A stretch of DNA of 39,483 bases. Origin: Planctomycetaceae bacterium. Its GTDB lineage: Bacteria > Planctomycetota > Planctomycetia > Pirellulales > UBA1268. The stretch is taken from NCBI GenBank assembly GCA_947449135.1, contig CANFQO010000023.1:1-39483 (forward strand), written 5' to 3'. The translations under genes were made by a program, and so were the position numbers. A model generated the notes under the pieces. The model made no database searches, was not told the DNA's origin, and was given only the letters and a program-made list of their open reading frames with translations. Below are positions 16,661 to 25,600 of this stretch, in pieces; the first letter of the stretch is position 1; every line of letters starts with the position of its first letter.

Positions 16661-17443
16661 CTATGTCGTCAGCAGCGGCGGTGAGGCGGCGAATGCGGAC
16701 GCCAGATCTCCGGCCCATTGCGTCGCGGTGGCAGTGGGGCCGATTGCGGCCAGCACCCTGCTGCGGAGCAGCACGCCTTTTTCCAGCGCAGTTGAGAAGA
16801 GCCAGCATTCGACGCTGGTCCGCCGGCCGTGCTGCACCGCGCTCACCCGTTGGGCATCACCCGGATGCGCAGCCACCAGCACGCTTGTGGGGAGAGACCC
16901 AGGCGTGCTGCTGTGAGTGAGCAGGACGCAGGTCGCTTCTGGCCCTGGATCTCCCTGCCACTGCACGGTTCCTTCTCGGCAGGTGCCCCACAGGATAGTG
17001 GTGGAGTCGATATCAGACACGACGGCGAGCACGGAATCGCTCTGCAGCAGGGAGGTCTGCGCCGAGACGACGAGTTCCCACGCCTGCGTGCCTGCCATCG
17101 AAGGATGGAGCCGCCACATCGCGGTGGTCCGCAGCTGGCGAGCGTCTGCTGATTCATAGATGGCGGTGACGTCGGCACCCCGCAGCCAGTGATCGGTGAG
17201 ACGGTATGCCGGCTGGAGATCGAGCCCGAGCAGCGCGACTTCTGACGACGCATCCTGGCCTGCCAGTGTGATGCCGCGGCGCGGCTGATCGAGATCGATG
17301 CCGCCGGGATGATTCGTGCCAGGTGAATGTCTGGGGTCGGTCAATCGCCCGGCCGTACCGAGCCAACCGGCAGAGGCGGGCTCTCCTGGCGAAGCCGGTG
17401 GGAACGAATGCTGCTGTGGGATTGACGGTGGCATGGCGATCAT
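16661..17443 (-). CDS. Hypothetical protein
   Basis: 260 aa from ATG 17443; ATG 17434 and TTG 17491 are alternatives and none has a strong ribosome-binding site. I do not recognise a domain. There is no signal peptide or TM helix. The first 60 residues are rich in Pro, Ser and Gly and look disordered. From about residue 60 a compositionally normal, alternating strand/helix sequence begins ('EVALLGLDLQPAYRLTDHWLRGADVTAIYE', 'WELVVSAQTSLLQSDSVLAVVSD', 'VECWLFSTALEKGVLLRSRVLAAIG'), consistent with one beta-rich domain. It is transcribed divergently from the inositol-phosphatase gene, with a 136-nt gap, and its 3' end runs into repeat cluster B. Codon use is like its neighbours, so it is probably a real cytoplasmic protein. 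Confidence 0.6.
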   Translation of the reverse strand: MIAMPPSIPQQHSFPPASPGEPASAGWLGTAGRLTDPRHSPGTNHPGGIDLDQPRRGITLAGQDASSEVALLGLDLQPAYRLTDHWLRGADVTAIYESADARQLRTTAMWRLHPSMAGTQAWELVVSAQTSLLQSDSVLAVVSDIDSTTILWGTCREGTVQWQGDPGPEATCVLLTHSSTPGSLPTSVLVAAHPGDAQRVSAVQHGRRTSVECWLFSTALEKGVLLRSRVLAAIGPTATATQWAGDLASAFAASPPLLTT

Positions 17444-17579
17444 GGCCCTGTGGAGCGGAGAGTGAGGGGACAGGCGGAATTCTAGCGGCAATTGGCGATC
17501 GCCAGGCCACTTTTCCGGCCGCGGTCACTACACTCTCGCACGAGATCAATTTCAGAGCGCTATCCCTCGTGAGCCCGCC

Positions 17580-18449
17580 ATGCAGCCGTCGAACCCTCCT
17601 GCCCGATCTGAGTTCACCGAGGCCGCCATTCCTGGCAAGGCACTGGCAGTGTGCGAGGCCGCGGCCCGTGCGGGCGGCCGTGTGTTGCTCGACTGGGTCG
17701 GCAGGTTCGGCGTGTCGAACAAGGGGCCCCGCGACCTCGTGACCGAGGCGGATCTCGCTTCGCAGCGGGAGATTCGGCGGATCGTGCTGGAGGCGTTTCC
17801 CGATCATGCGTTCATTGGCGAAGAGTCGCTGCCGGAGCACACGGAAGACAACGGGCCTTCGGCGGGTGACCGCTCCGCGGCGGCGCCAACGCCCACATGG
17901 ATGGTCGACCCGCTCGACGGCACGAGCAACTACGTGCACGGATTTCCAGCCTGGTGCGTCTCCGTGGCGCTCACACTGGGCGATGAGATCATCGCGGGCA
18001 CTGTCTACGATCCGGTGCGGGAGGAATGCTTCACCGCGCAGCGCGGGGCTGGCGCATGGCTGAATGGAAAACCCATTGCCGTCAGTGGCTGCGTGCTCCT
18101 TTCAGACGCTCTCGTGGCGCTGAGTTTTCCGCCCCACGTGAGCCCCGAATCGGTTGCGGTCGGCGACTTCCTCGCCGTCGTACCGCACGTGCATTCCGTC
18201 CGCCGCACCGGTTCCACCGCGATCAACCTCGCATGGCTCGCCTGCGGGCGGCTCGACGCCTTCTGGGTGCGCCGGATTGCCTGCTGGGACGTGGCCGCAG
18301 GCCTCCTCATCTTTCGCGAGGCCGGTGGCTGCCTCGGTGGGTTTGCGGATGGGCCCGCTTCGCTTGAGTGGGTGTCGCTCGACCAGCCGGCGTTCATCGC
18401 AGCCAGCACGCCGGAGTTGCTGGCCGAGTTGCGGACGCGGTTGGCGTAG
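17580..18449 (+). CDS. Inositol monophosphatase family protein
   Basis: 289 aa. It belongs to the Mg2+-dependent, Li+-sensitive phosphatase family that includes IMPase, CysQ, FBPase-like and histidinol-phosphate phosphatases. The metal-binding motifs are complete: GEES at 80-83, DPLDGTSNY at 110-118 and WDVAAG starting at W236. The N-terminal 'VTEADLASQREIRRIV' is also standard. A short insertion between GEES and DPLDGT ('HTEDNGPSAGDRSAAAPTP') is low-complexity. The best guess is a myo-inositol-1-phosphatase, but the family's substrates cannot be told apart by eye. The start is ATG 17580; there is no strong Shine-Dalgarno. Repeat cluster C follows about 30 nt after the stop. Confidence 0.9.
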   Translation: MQPSNPPARSEFTEAAIPGKALAVCEAAARAGGRVLLDWVGRFGVSNKGPRDLVTEADLASQREIRRIVLEAFPDHAFIGEESLPEHTEDNGPSAGDRSAAAPTPTWMVDPLDGTSNYVHGFPAWCVSVALTLGDEIIAGTVYDPVREECFTAQRGAGAWLNGKPIAVSGCVLLSDALVALSFPPHVSPESVAVGDFLAVVPHVHSVRRTGSTAINLAWLACGRLDAFWVRRIACWDVAAGLLIFREAGGCLGGFADGPASLEWVSLDQPAFIAASTPELLAELRTRLA

Positions 18450-18483
18450 GCGGGCCGCCGCATGCATCCGGCGCTGCTTTAGG

Positions 18484-18775
18484 AGCATGTCGCTGGAATA
18501 AAAGCCCCCGGCGGAAGCCGGGGGACTCCGGGTTTGAATGCCATCGAGCGTGCCATGGAGATACGGAATCGCCCAACGCCCCGGTGTCCCGTCGCTTCCG
18601 CTCCGGGCTTCTATTCGTGGGTAACGTGACCGTTTGAGTCAGCGTGTCGATGAAATAAAAGCCCCCGGCGGAAGCCGGGGGACTCCGGGTTTGAATGCCA
18701 TCGAGCCTGCCATGCAGATCCGGGAAAAGCCCAACGACGCGGTGTCCCCGGACTTCCGTCCGGGGCTTTTTGAAG
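18484..18775. repeat. 157-bp repeat cluster C plus variant terminator hairpin
   Basis: Two minus-oriented hairpins 157 bp apart (18505-18512/18517-18524 and 18662-18669/18674-18681, CCCCCGGC/GCCGGGGG with GGAA loop on the plus strand) are separated by the inverted companion hairpin at about 18590-18608. The cluster ends in a third, plus-oriented variant, CCCCGGAC-TTCC-GTCCGGGG (18746-18765) followed by CTTTTT. That last one is the best textbook intrinsic terminator in the region. It comes about 300 nt after the inositol-phosphatase stop. Confidence 0.83.
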
Positions 18776-18815
18776 AACAAGCACACGCCAGGCCCGGAGG
18801 GCGGGGTAAGCACCA

Positions 18816-18861
18816 GCGGGCGGAGGCCCGCCAAGAAAAAATCGCAGGACGCGATGTTTTT
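18816..18861. other. Tandem inverted repeats in the gap before the giant-protein operon
   Basis: Two adjacent inverted repeats: GCGGGC-GGAG-GCCCGC (18816-18831), and an A-tract/T-tract hairpin, AAAAAATCGC, AGGAC, GCGATGTTTTT (18836-18861, one bulged G). The second has the form of a weak bidirectional terminator. The remaining 250 nt up to the 1190-aa gene contain no gene. GGGAG at 19096-19100 is the likely ribosome-binding site for ATG 19113. Confidence 0.5.
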
Positions 18862-19112
18862 CGTGAACACAGCCGGCCGGGGGACCCGCGTGTAACGGCT
18901 GTGCCGGAAGGGGCGATTCTGCGGGCGAATCGGGTCGAATCTGCGACGAAATCCTGCGCCGGCGGGTAGGCTGCGGGGTAGGGTGGAGGAGGCCGTGCGC
19001 TGTTTGCGCAATCGGTACTTCTTGCCACTTGAAACTGGGGTTCAGTCCGGCCACCCTGCCGCACCTGAGCCGCAGCTGATTCGACACCCTTTCCCGGGAG
19101 CCTTCTGGCCCG

Positions 19113-22100
19113 ATGCCCAGCCACCGTTTCGTCCGCCGTGCCAACCCGTTGTCGTGGGCGTTTCTGCTCATGGCAGCGGTCGCATCATTGGCAGGCTGGG
19201 CCGCTGCGGCAGACACGACGCCGCCGCCAGCGGTGCGGGAGGCGATGCCCGAGATCTACTATCTTCAGGATGACGCGGGCCGGCTCGTGCCCGTGCCCGG
19301 CTTCCGCTACCGCGATTTTGTCGATCTGCTGCGGATCAAGGAGGGGCTCCCCGGGCTCCCTGAGCCGCCGGCGGCCGTGCTGGAAAAGGTTGTTGTGCGG
19401 GCCGCATTGCCTGCTCGGCAGAGCGGGGCTCCAGCCAGCACCGATGGAACAGCAGTCAGGCCTGCGCAGCCGACGACCTGCGAGGTGACGGTTGAACTGA
19501 CCGTGCGGCAATCCCGCAGCGGCTGGGTGAGTCTCCCGCTCGCCCTTGACGGTCTCCTTATCACCGCAGCGCCCCGGTACGAGGGACCGGGCCGGATGCT
19601 CCTGGCGGCTGAAGCGACAGGCAATGCTGCGGCTCAGCAGGGAGGCTATCGGCTGTGGATCACGGCGGTCCGGGACGCCAGCACCGAAGTTCTCAGACAC
19701 ACGGTGATCCTCACCGGCAACATCGCGATCGATGTCTCGCCCGATCACGAATCGTTCACGCTGCAGATACCGCGAGCGACGGCGTCGCTGCTGGAAGTGC
19801 AGACGCCGCGGATCGAGCCGGACGTATGGGTCCGCCCAGCGTCGCTACCGCCGCAGATCGAGCCCCAGCCCAGCGGTGCTGGCAGCATCGTCACGCTCGT
19901 GGGCCTCACCGGCACCGCGACGATCCGTATTGGCGCCAGCAGGAGTGGCGTTGCTGGCGAGACGATCCCCTCCGAGGTGACCAGGGCCGCGGTGCCCGAG
20001 GCAATGGTCGAGAGCCTCGTGCGGATCGATGGTCGCGTCGCGATTACGGAGGCGAGCATTCGTCTGGACAATCTGCCCGCCGATATTGCGACGATCCGCG
20101 TATCCCTTCCTCCACGGGCCACGCTGCGAAGCATCCGCAGTCCCTCGTCGCTGGTGACGCTGGAAGGATCGGATGACCAGACTCAGGCGGTGATTCGCAT
20201 CGATCGCGGGGCTGATGGGCAGAGCCTGGTGGAACTGGAATGCGAGCGGCCCGTCGATTCGACCGGCCGCGAAGCCTTCGAGTCGCTGGGATTCGCCGTG
20301 GAGAATATTCCGCTGTGGCGGCAATGGGGACGGGCCAGCATCGTGGTGGAGGGGGATTGGCAGGCGGAGTGGGATGCCGTGGGCAAGAATCGGCGGATCG
20401 ATCCGCCGCTCTCCGCGCGTCGCCCGGGCTTCGTCGCCGCCTTCGCCTACGATTCCCAGCCTGCACGGCTGCCGCTCCGCGTGCTGCCCCGCGGCAGCCG
20501 CGTGGTGATCGAACCCGAGTACCGTTACGACGTCTCTGCCGCGCGGGTGGCGCTTGATGCCCGACTGCGGGTGTCGGTCCGGGGAGCGCCCGTGTCCCAG
20601 ATCGTCGTGGCGATCGACGGATGGGATATCGATGAAGTCGGCCCGGCCAGTGTGATCGACTCCGCGGCCGTCTCGGCGGAGGGGGGCAGACTGGTGATCC
20701 CCTTCGTGCAACCGCTGTCGGGAGATGCCGTCGTGGAAATCCGTGCCGGCCAGTTGCTTGGACGCGATGTGAATCGGGTGGGCTGGCAGATACCGGCGCC
20801 GCAGGCCGATCTCGTCGGCCCAGCCTCGATCATCATCGCCGCGCAGAGCGACATTGAACTGATGCCCGACGCTGAAGGTGTTCGTGGACTCGTGCGACAG
20901 TTGACGCCAACCACGATGCGATCCGATGCCGACAGGGTTGCCTTGGTCTACCGACTCGATGGCCCAGACGGCAGCTTTGAGGCCACCCGGCGGTTTCTGC
21001 CGCGGCGCGTCGATGCCTCCATCACGGCTCAGGCCGATATCGATGAAGCGGATTCGATCGTGCGGGAGACGATTCGCTACGACGTCGCCCACGTGCCGCT
21101 GGAGTTCGTCACGTTGACCGTGCCGGTGGCCGTGATGGACACCGGTACTCTCGAAGTGCGGCAAAACGGATTGCTGCTCAACCCGGAGCAGGATGCGGAA
21201 GGCAGCAGGCCGGCTGGGCAGGTGAACGCGGGCTTGGCCACCGCGGCGGCCGAGCCCGCTGACGGCCTGCCTCTGCCGAGGGTGCGGCTGCGGGCCATGC
21301 TGGCCATGCCGCTTCTGGGTACGGGAGAAGTGACCGTGCAGTACGAACTCCCGACGCCAACGATTGCGCCGGAGTCGACCGTCGCCGAGGATCTGCCGCT
21401 CGTGTTGCCGGCGACCACCAGAATTGCCCGCCAGTCGATCGCACTGACCGTACCGGAGACGTTGTCGATCGACGTCCGCGGTGACGCCTGGAAGCGCGAT
21501 GTCGCCTCGCTGGGATCGATCGCCAGTCGCACCTGGACCACGGCCCGTTCGCAGGAGTTCGTGCCGTTGGCAATCTCAGCCCGGAAGCGATCTTCACAAG
21601 GCGATACGGTGGTCGAGGCGTCCTGGCTCCAGACGAGACTGCTTGGCGACAGGCGGGAAGATGTTTGTCGCTATGGCGTGGTCAGTTCGGCCGACCAGAT
21701 CACGCTTCTGCTGCCCCCCGGCTTCGTGACTCCCGTCGACGAGTCAGCCGGCGCCACTGCCACGACCGGGGAGGACGCGACCGTCGAGGTGCGTCTTAAT
21801 GGACAGCCGCTAGCCGGTGCGGTCCGCGCTGCCGGCCGAATCGTCATCGACCTTCCTCAGCGTGCCGGCAACCCTGCCTGGCTCGTGGAGTTGGTCACCA
21901 GTCGGAAGCGGGATGGCTGGGCGTTGCCATTCGGCGACATGGCCGGGATGCCAGCAGTCGTTACCCTGCAACCGCCCGAGTTCGCTCCCGGTACGCTCCA
22001 GCGGCGATTTTACTGGGAACTGTTGCTCGAGCCCGATGTGCACCCGCTCGGACATCCCGGCAGTTGGACATCGCAGCAGGCGTGGGAGTGGGGGCCATTC

Positions 22101-22685
22101 GGTCTCCGCCGCGTGCCGATCATCTCGCGCGATGCACTGCGGTCGTGGTTGACCGCGAGTTGCGGGTCAACGCAGCCGGCTGACTCCGCAGCGGGCAGCG
22201 CTACCGTGGCCGCGTTGCCCAGACTGCCCGTAGATCTGCCAGCCGCTGGTCCGCGCGCCGTGTTCTCGGGTGTGGGGGCTCCGGATACGGCCCGGATCTG
22301 GGTGGTGCCCACGTGGCTGCTGGTGTTGGCGGTCTCCGGGCCCGTGTTTGCCCTGGGCGTTTTGGGCGTCTACCAGTCGCGGCTACGCAGCGTGCCGGTG
22401 GTGCTCAGCCTGGCCGTGATCGCGAGCCTGGCTGCTGCCTTCTTTCCAGACCTGGCTCCACTCGCGGCGCAAGCGGCCGTGCCTGGGGTGGCCCTGGCGG
22501 TTTTCGCCGCCGCGTTGCGATTCATCCTCGACCGCCGCACCGCCGTCCCTCCGACCAGCCTTCCGAGTCCAGCCGTCTCGGCCAGTTCGATGACGCAGGT
22601 CGCGCCGCAGCCATCTCTCATCATCGCTCCCTCCTCGCCGCTCCTGCGCGAAGGGAGCACCAACGCCGGACGAGATCTGCCATGA
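19113..22685 (+). CDS. Giant exported beta-rich protein with C-terminal TM helices (module 1)
   Basis: 1190 aa, no family recognised. A signal peptide at about 10-33 (ends AAA-D) is followed by 'YYLQDDAGRLVPVPGFRYRDFVDLLRIKEGLP' at 49-80, the type of VP..F..LL segment also seen in the downstream protein. About 980 residues of Val/Arg/Asp-rich beta-strand sequence follow, without cysteine pairs or catalytic motifs. At about 1067-1140 there are three TM helices ('WLLVLAVSGPVFALGVLGV', '...VLSLAVIASLAAAFF', 'VPGVALAVFAAALRFIL'), then a Ser/Pro-rich tail. The topology is therefore a huge extracytoplasmic domain anchored in the membrane at its C-terminus. The stop overlaps the next start by 4 nt (ATGA), implying translational coupling and a joint complex. 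The start is ATG 19113. Confidence 0.85.
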   Translation: MPSHRFVRRANPLSWAFLLMAAVASLAGWAAAADTTPPPAVREAMPEIYYLQDDAGRLVPVPGFRYRDFVDLLRIKEGLPGLPEPPAAVLEKVVVRAALPARQSGAPASTDGTAVRPAQPTTCEVTVELTVRQSRSGWVSLPLALDGLLITAAPRYEGPGRMLLAAEATGNAAAQQGGYRLWITAVRDASTEVLRHTVILTGNIAIDVSPDHESFTLQIPRATASLLEVQTPRIEPDVWVRPASLPPQIEPQPSGAGSIVTLVGLTGTATIRIGASRSGVAGETIPSEVTRAAVPEAMVESLVRIDGRVAITEASIRLDNLPADIATIRVSLPPRATLRSIRSPSSLVTLEGSDDQTQAVIRIDRGADGQSLVELECERPVDSTGREAFESLGFAVENIPLWRQWGRASIVVEGDWQAEWDAVGKNRRIDPPLSARRPGFVAAFAYDSQPARLPLRVLPRGSRVVIEPEYRYDVSAARVALDARLRVSVRGAPVSQIVVAIDGWDIDEVGPASVIDSAAVSAEGGRLVIPFVQPLSGDAVVEIRAGQLLGRDVNRVGWQIPAPQADLVGPASIIIAAQSDIELMPDAEGVRGLVRQLTPTTMRSDADRVALVYRLDGPDGSFEATRRFLPRRVDASITAQADIDEADSIVRETIRYDVAHVPLEFVTLTVPVAVMDTGTLEVRQNGLLLNPEQDAEGSRPAGQVNAGLATAAAEPADGLPLPRVRLRAMLAMPLLGTGEVTVQYELPTPTIAPESTVAEDLPLVLPATTRIARQSIALTVPETLSIDVRGDAWKRDVASLGSIASRTWTTARSQEFVPLAISARKRSSQGDTVVEASWLQTRLLGDRREDVCRYGVVSSADQITLLLPPGFVTPVDESAGATATTGEDATVEVRLNGQPLAGAVRAAGRIVIDLPQRAGNPAWLVELVTSRKRDGWALPFGDMAGMPAVVTLQPPEFAPGTLQRRFYWELLLEPDVHPLGHPGSWTSQQAWEWGPFGLRRVPIISRDALRSWLTASCGSTQPADSAAGSATVAALPRLPVDLPAAGPRAVFSGVGAPDTARIWVVPTWLLVLAVSGPVFALGVLGVYQSRLRSVPVVLSLAVIASLAAAFFPDLAPLAAQAAVPGVALAVFAAALRFILDRRTAVPPTSLPSPAVSASSMTQVAPQPSLIIAPSSPLLREGSTNAGRDLP

Positions 22686-25600
22686 AATCTCCGAGCGTCA
22701 GACCCGTCCTCCGGCCGGTGGCAGCGACGCCGCAGATCCTCTGGCGAACGTTCTTCGCCGCGGTGATCGTGCTCTTGGCCGCCGGGTGGCCGGCGGGCCG
22801 GGCCGACGATCCCACAGCACCCGCTGCGGCTGATCGTGACGTGGACGAAAAGCCCCTCGCCTTCACGCGGGTGCATGTGCCCGCAGGGCGACTGTCGGAC
22901 ATTCCGGTGGGTACCACACGGTATGTGCCTATGTCGGCGCGGGAGTTCGAGGAAGGGATCACCAGGCTCTCGGCTGGCAGGCCCGGCGAAAGGGGCGAGG
23001 CCACCGAGCCGGCTCTTTCGTCACTGGCCGATGCCGCCCGCTATCAGATCTCGCGGGCTGACGACGGCAGTCTGAAGGGCACGCTCTCATTCGACATCGG
23101 CGGTACGGACGATGCCGTGGCTGGATCTCGGCTGCCCCAAATCGGAATGCCGCGTCCGATGTCGCTGGGCACCCTCGAGGTGCGTTCGGCATCCATGCGC
23201 ACGACTGCGGGCCTCGGTGAAGCCGTCGTGTTTGGTCGGCCCGATGGCACCGTGGCCATTGTTGCCACGGAGGCCGGCACATACACCTGCGACTTCCGCT
23301 GCACCGCAGCGCCCGGCTCGGAGGATGCGCCGCGGTTTTCGCTGCCGCTTGTGCCGGCGCTGTCGTCATCGATCACGCTACGGCTGCCTCGTGGCCTCCA
23401 GCCCATGGTCGGCGGAGATGTACGTGTCGGTCGGCTTCGCGAACTCACCGCGGATCAGGCCGCAGACACGACCGTGCGGCAGCTGCCGGCGATGGTCGCC
23501 TGGCAGATCGATACCGGGCCGCGTGAGACGCTCGAACTGACGCTGGTCGGGGATGATCGCCCGGCCACGATGCTCTCGCTGTGGACCGACATCGGCATTC
23601 GCCGACGGCAGGCACGCTTCAGAGTGCTCGTGCAACCGCTGGCACCATGGCTGCCCGGGAAGATCCGCATCGAGAAGGATCCTGCTGTGCTGGTGACGCA
23701 GGTTGCTGTGACCGCCGGCGGTCAGCTTGAATCGCTTGACGAGAGGGCGTGGACCGTGGCTGAGGGGGGCACGGAGGTGGTCGTTGATCTCCCGCAGTGG
23801 TCTGCCGGCGGACGTGAGCCGATCGTCATCAATGCGGTGGCGCCGGTTCCAGACAGCGCCGCACCCCTGCCACTGCTGCGGCTGCCGGCTGAGTCGTGGT
23901 CGGGTGGCGGCATCACGATTCAGATCGCGCCGTCGCTGTCGCTGTCATCCATCGAACTCGAACACTGCCTCGTCGTGCCCCCCGAGGCTGCCGTGCGGTG
24001 GCCGCTGCCGACCGCTGAGGCACCCGAGCCCGTCGCCAACGCGACAACGCCACGCGTCGGGAGCGAAGACCAAGGATCGACCCCGGGGGTCTTACCGTCG
24101 CGGTTGTTCGTGGAAGAACAGGCCCCGGGCGCCACGATGAAGCTCTCGTTGCTACCCCGTACCGCCGACCTGGACGTGGCCCGCGTCACCACGATCGATC
24201 TCTCTCCGGGAGTCGTCGTGGGTCGGGCGGCATGTGATGTGCGCGTGTATCGTGGCGAATGCTTTGATCTGACCGCCCGCATCACCCCAGGGTGGTTCAT
24301 CGATTCCGTCGAGTCGTTCTCGCTGTCCACACCGGCCGAAGTCTCCGATGCCACGCGGCGGCGCAGCGGAGATGAACCGATCTCGGGTCTCGATTGGAAG
24401 GTGGTTCGCGACATCCGTGGTGATGTCCTGCAGATCGGGTTGATCACCGCCGCAACGCCCGCGCAGGGCCTCGGGCTGCGGATCAAGGGGCACCGGGCCG
24501 GCATCGCGCTGGAGGAGGACTTTTCGACGGCGGAGATCGACATGGTCCGTCTCGAGGGTGAGTCGGAACGGTCGTCGCTGATAGATCTGCGGACCAGTCC
24601 CGAGACCACCGTGGAGTTTGCGCACGGTCCTTTGTCGGAGCAGGAAGGGCTCGCCCCGGCGGATGCCACGCAGGCCGATTTCCAGCTGGTGGGGCCCGAG
24701 AGTCGCCTGACGGCGCTGATGGAGGAAGGCGCTGCGCGGGCGCGGGTCTGGTGTGGTGTCCTCGTGGCATCCCGTACGGCGCAGCTCGTTCGCCGCCGGC
24801 CGCCCCTCGATGTGCGAACCGAGGTGCGGCTCACGGTCCGCGACGACCGGCTTACCGAGGCGGTCACGTTCGAGTGCCAGCCGGCGTCCGCCGATCTCGA
24901 TTCAATCGTCGTTCAGTTTTCGGAGCCCGTGGATGACCTCTTGGAGTGGTCGCTACTGCCGCCGGCCATCGGGACGGTGGCGGCGCGTCGGCTCGATTCC
25001 TCTGACCGCCGCACTGCTTCTGGAGGGGCGCCAGGCGCTGAGCGCTGGCTCGTCGAGCTGAATCCGCCGGCCCGCGGAGCCGTAACGATTCGTGCTGCCC
25101 GCACGATCCCGTTTGTCCGGGCCACGCCCATGCTGCTGGCATGGGTGGACGGAGCCACGTCGGCCGTGGGCCACGTTCTCGTCAGGAATGTCGGCCGCCT
25201 GCGACCGCAGGTGGTCAACCGGCGACTCACGGAAGTACCCCCCGAATCGGTCGAGGCCGATGCTGCCTCGCTCACTCTGGCGGAGTTTTCCTTCGAGCCG
25301 GCCGCGGCCTCTGACTCCGCAGGTCTGCCTGCCGCGGAGCTGACGCCGGGGGGCGATGATGCCCGGGCGTGGTCATGCCGAGAGAACGCGTCCTCGTGGT
25401 GCTATTCTTCCGGCGCGACAGAATATGAAACGCTCTTTGACATCGACAATCACGGCCGTACCAGCCTGTCTCTCAGTATTCCACCTGGCCGCCGCGTGCA
25501 GGGGATCTTGCTTGACGGTGTGAGGCTACCGCTGGGGGAACGGGTGGCTGCGGGGGGGCAGGTGCCGATCGTACTCCCGGCCGGCAGGTCCCGGGTCACC

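Noticed and set aside
17491-17502. GGCGATCGCC palindrome upstream of the inositol-phosphatase gene as an operator
   Set aside because: A single short GC-rich palindrome is expected by chance here; there is no second copy.
19845-21164. 439-aa minus-strand open frame inside the 1190-aa gene
   Set aside because: It lies opposite a coherent exported protein and has the His/Arg-rich composition of an antisense shadow.
22313-22681. N-terminal extension of the 2196-aa protein frame
   Set aside because: It overlaps the previous gene in another frame, and ATG 22682 is coupled to that gene's stop and starts a signal-like helix.
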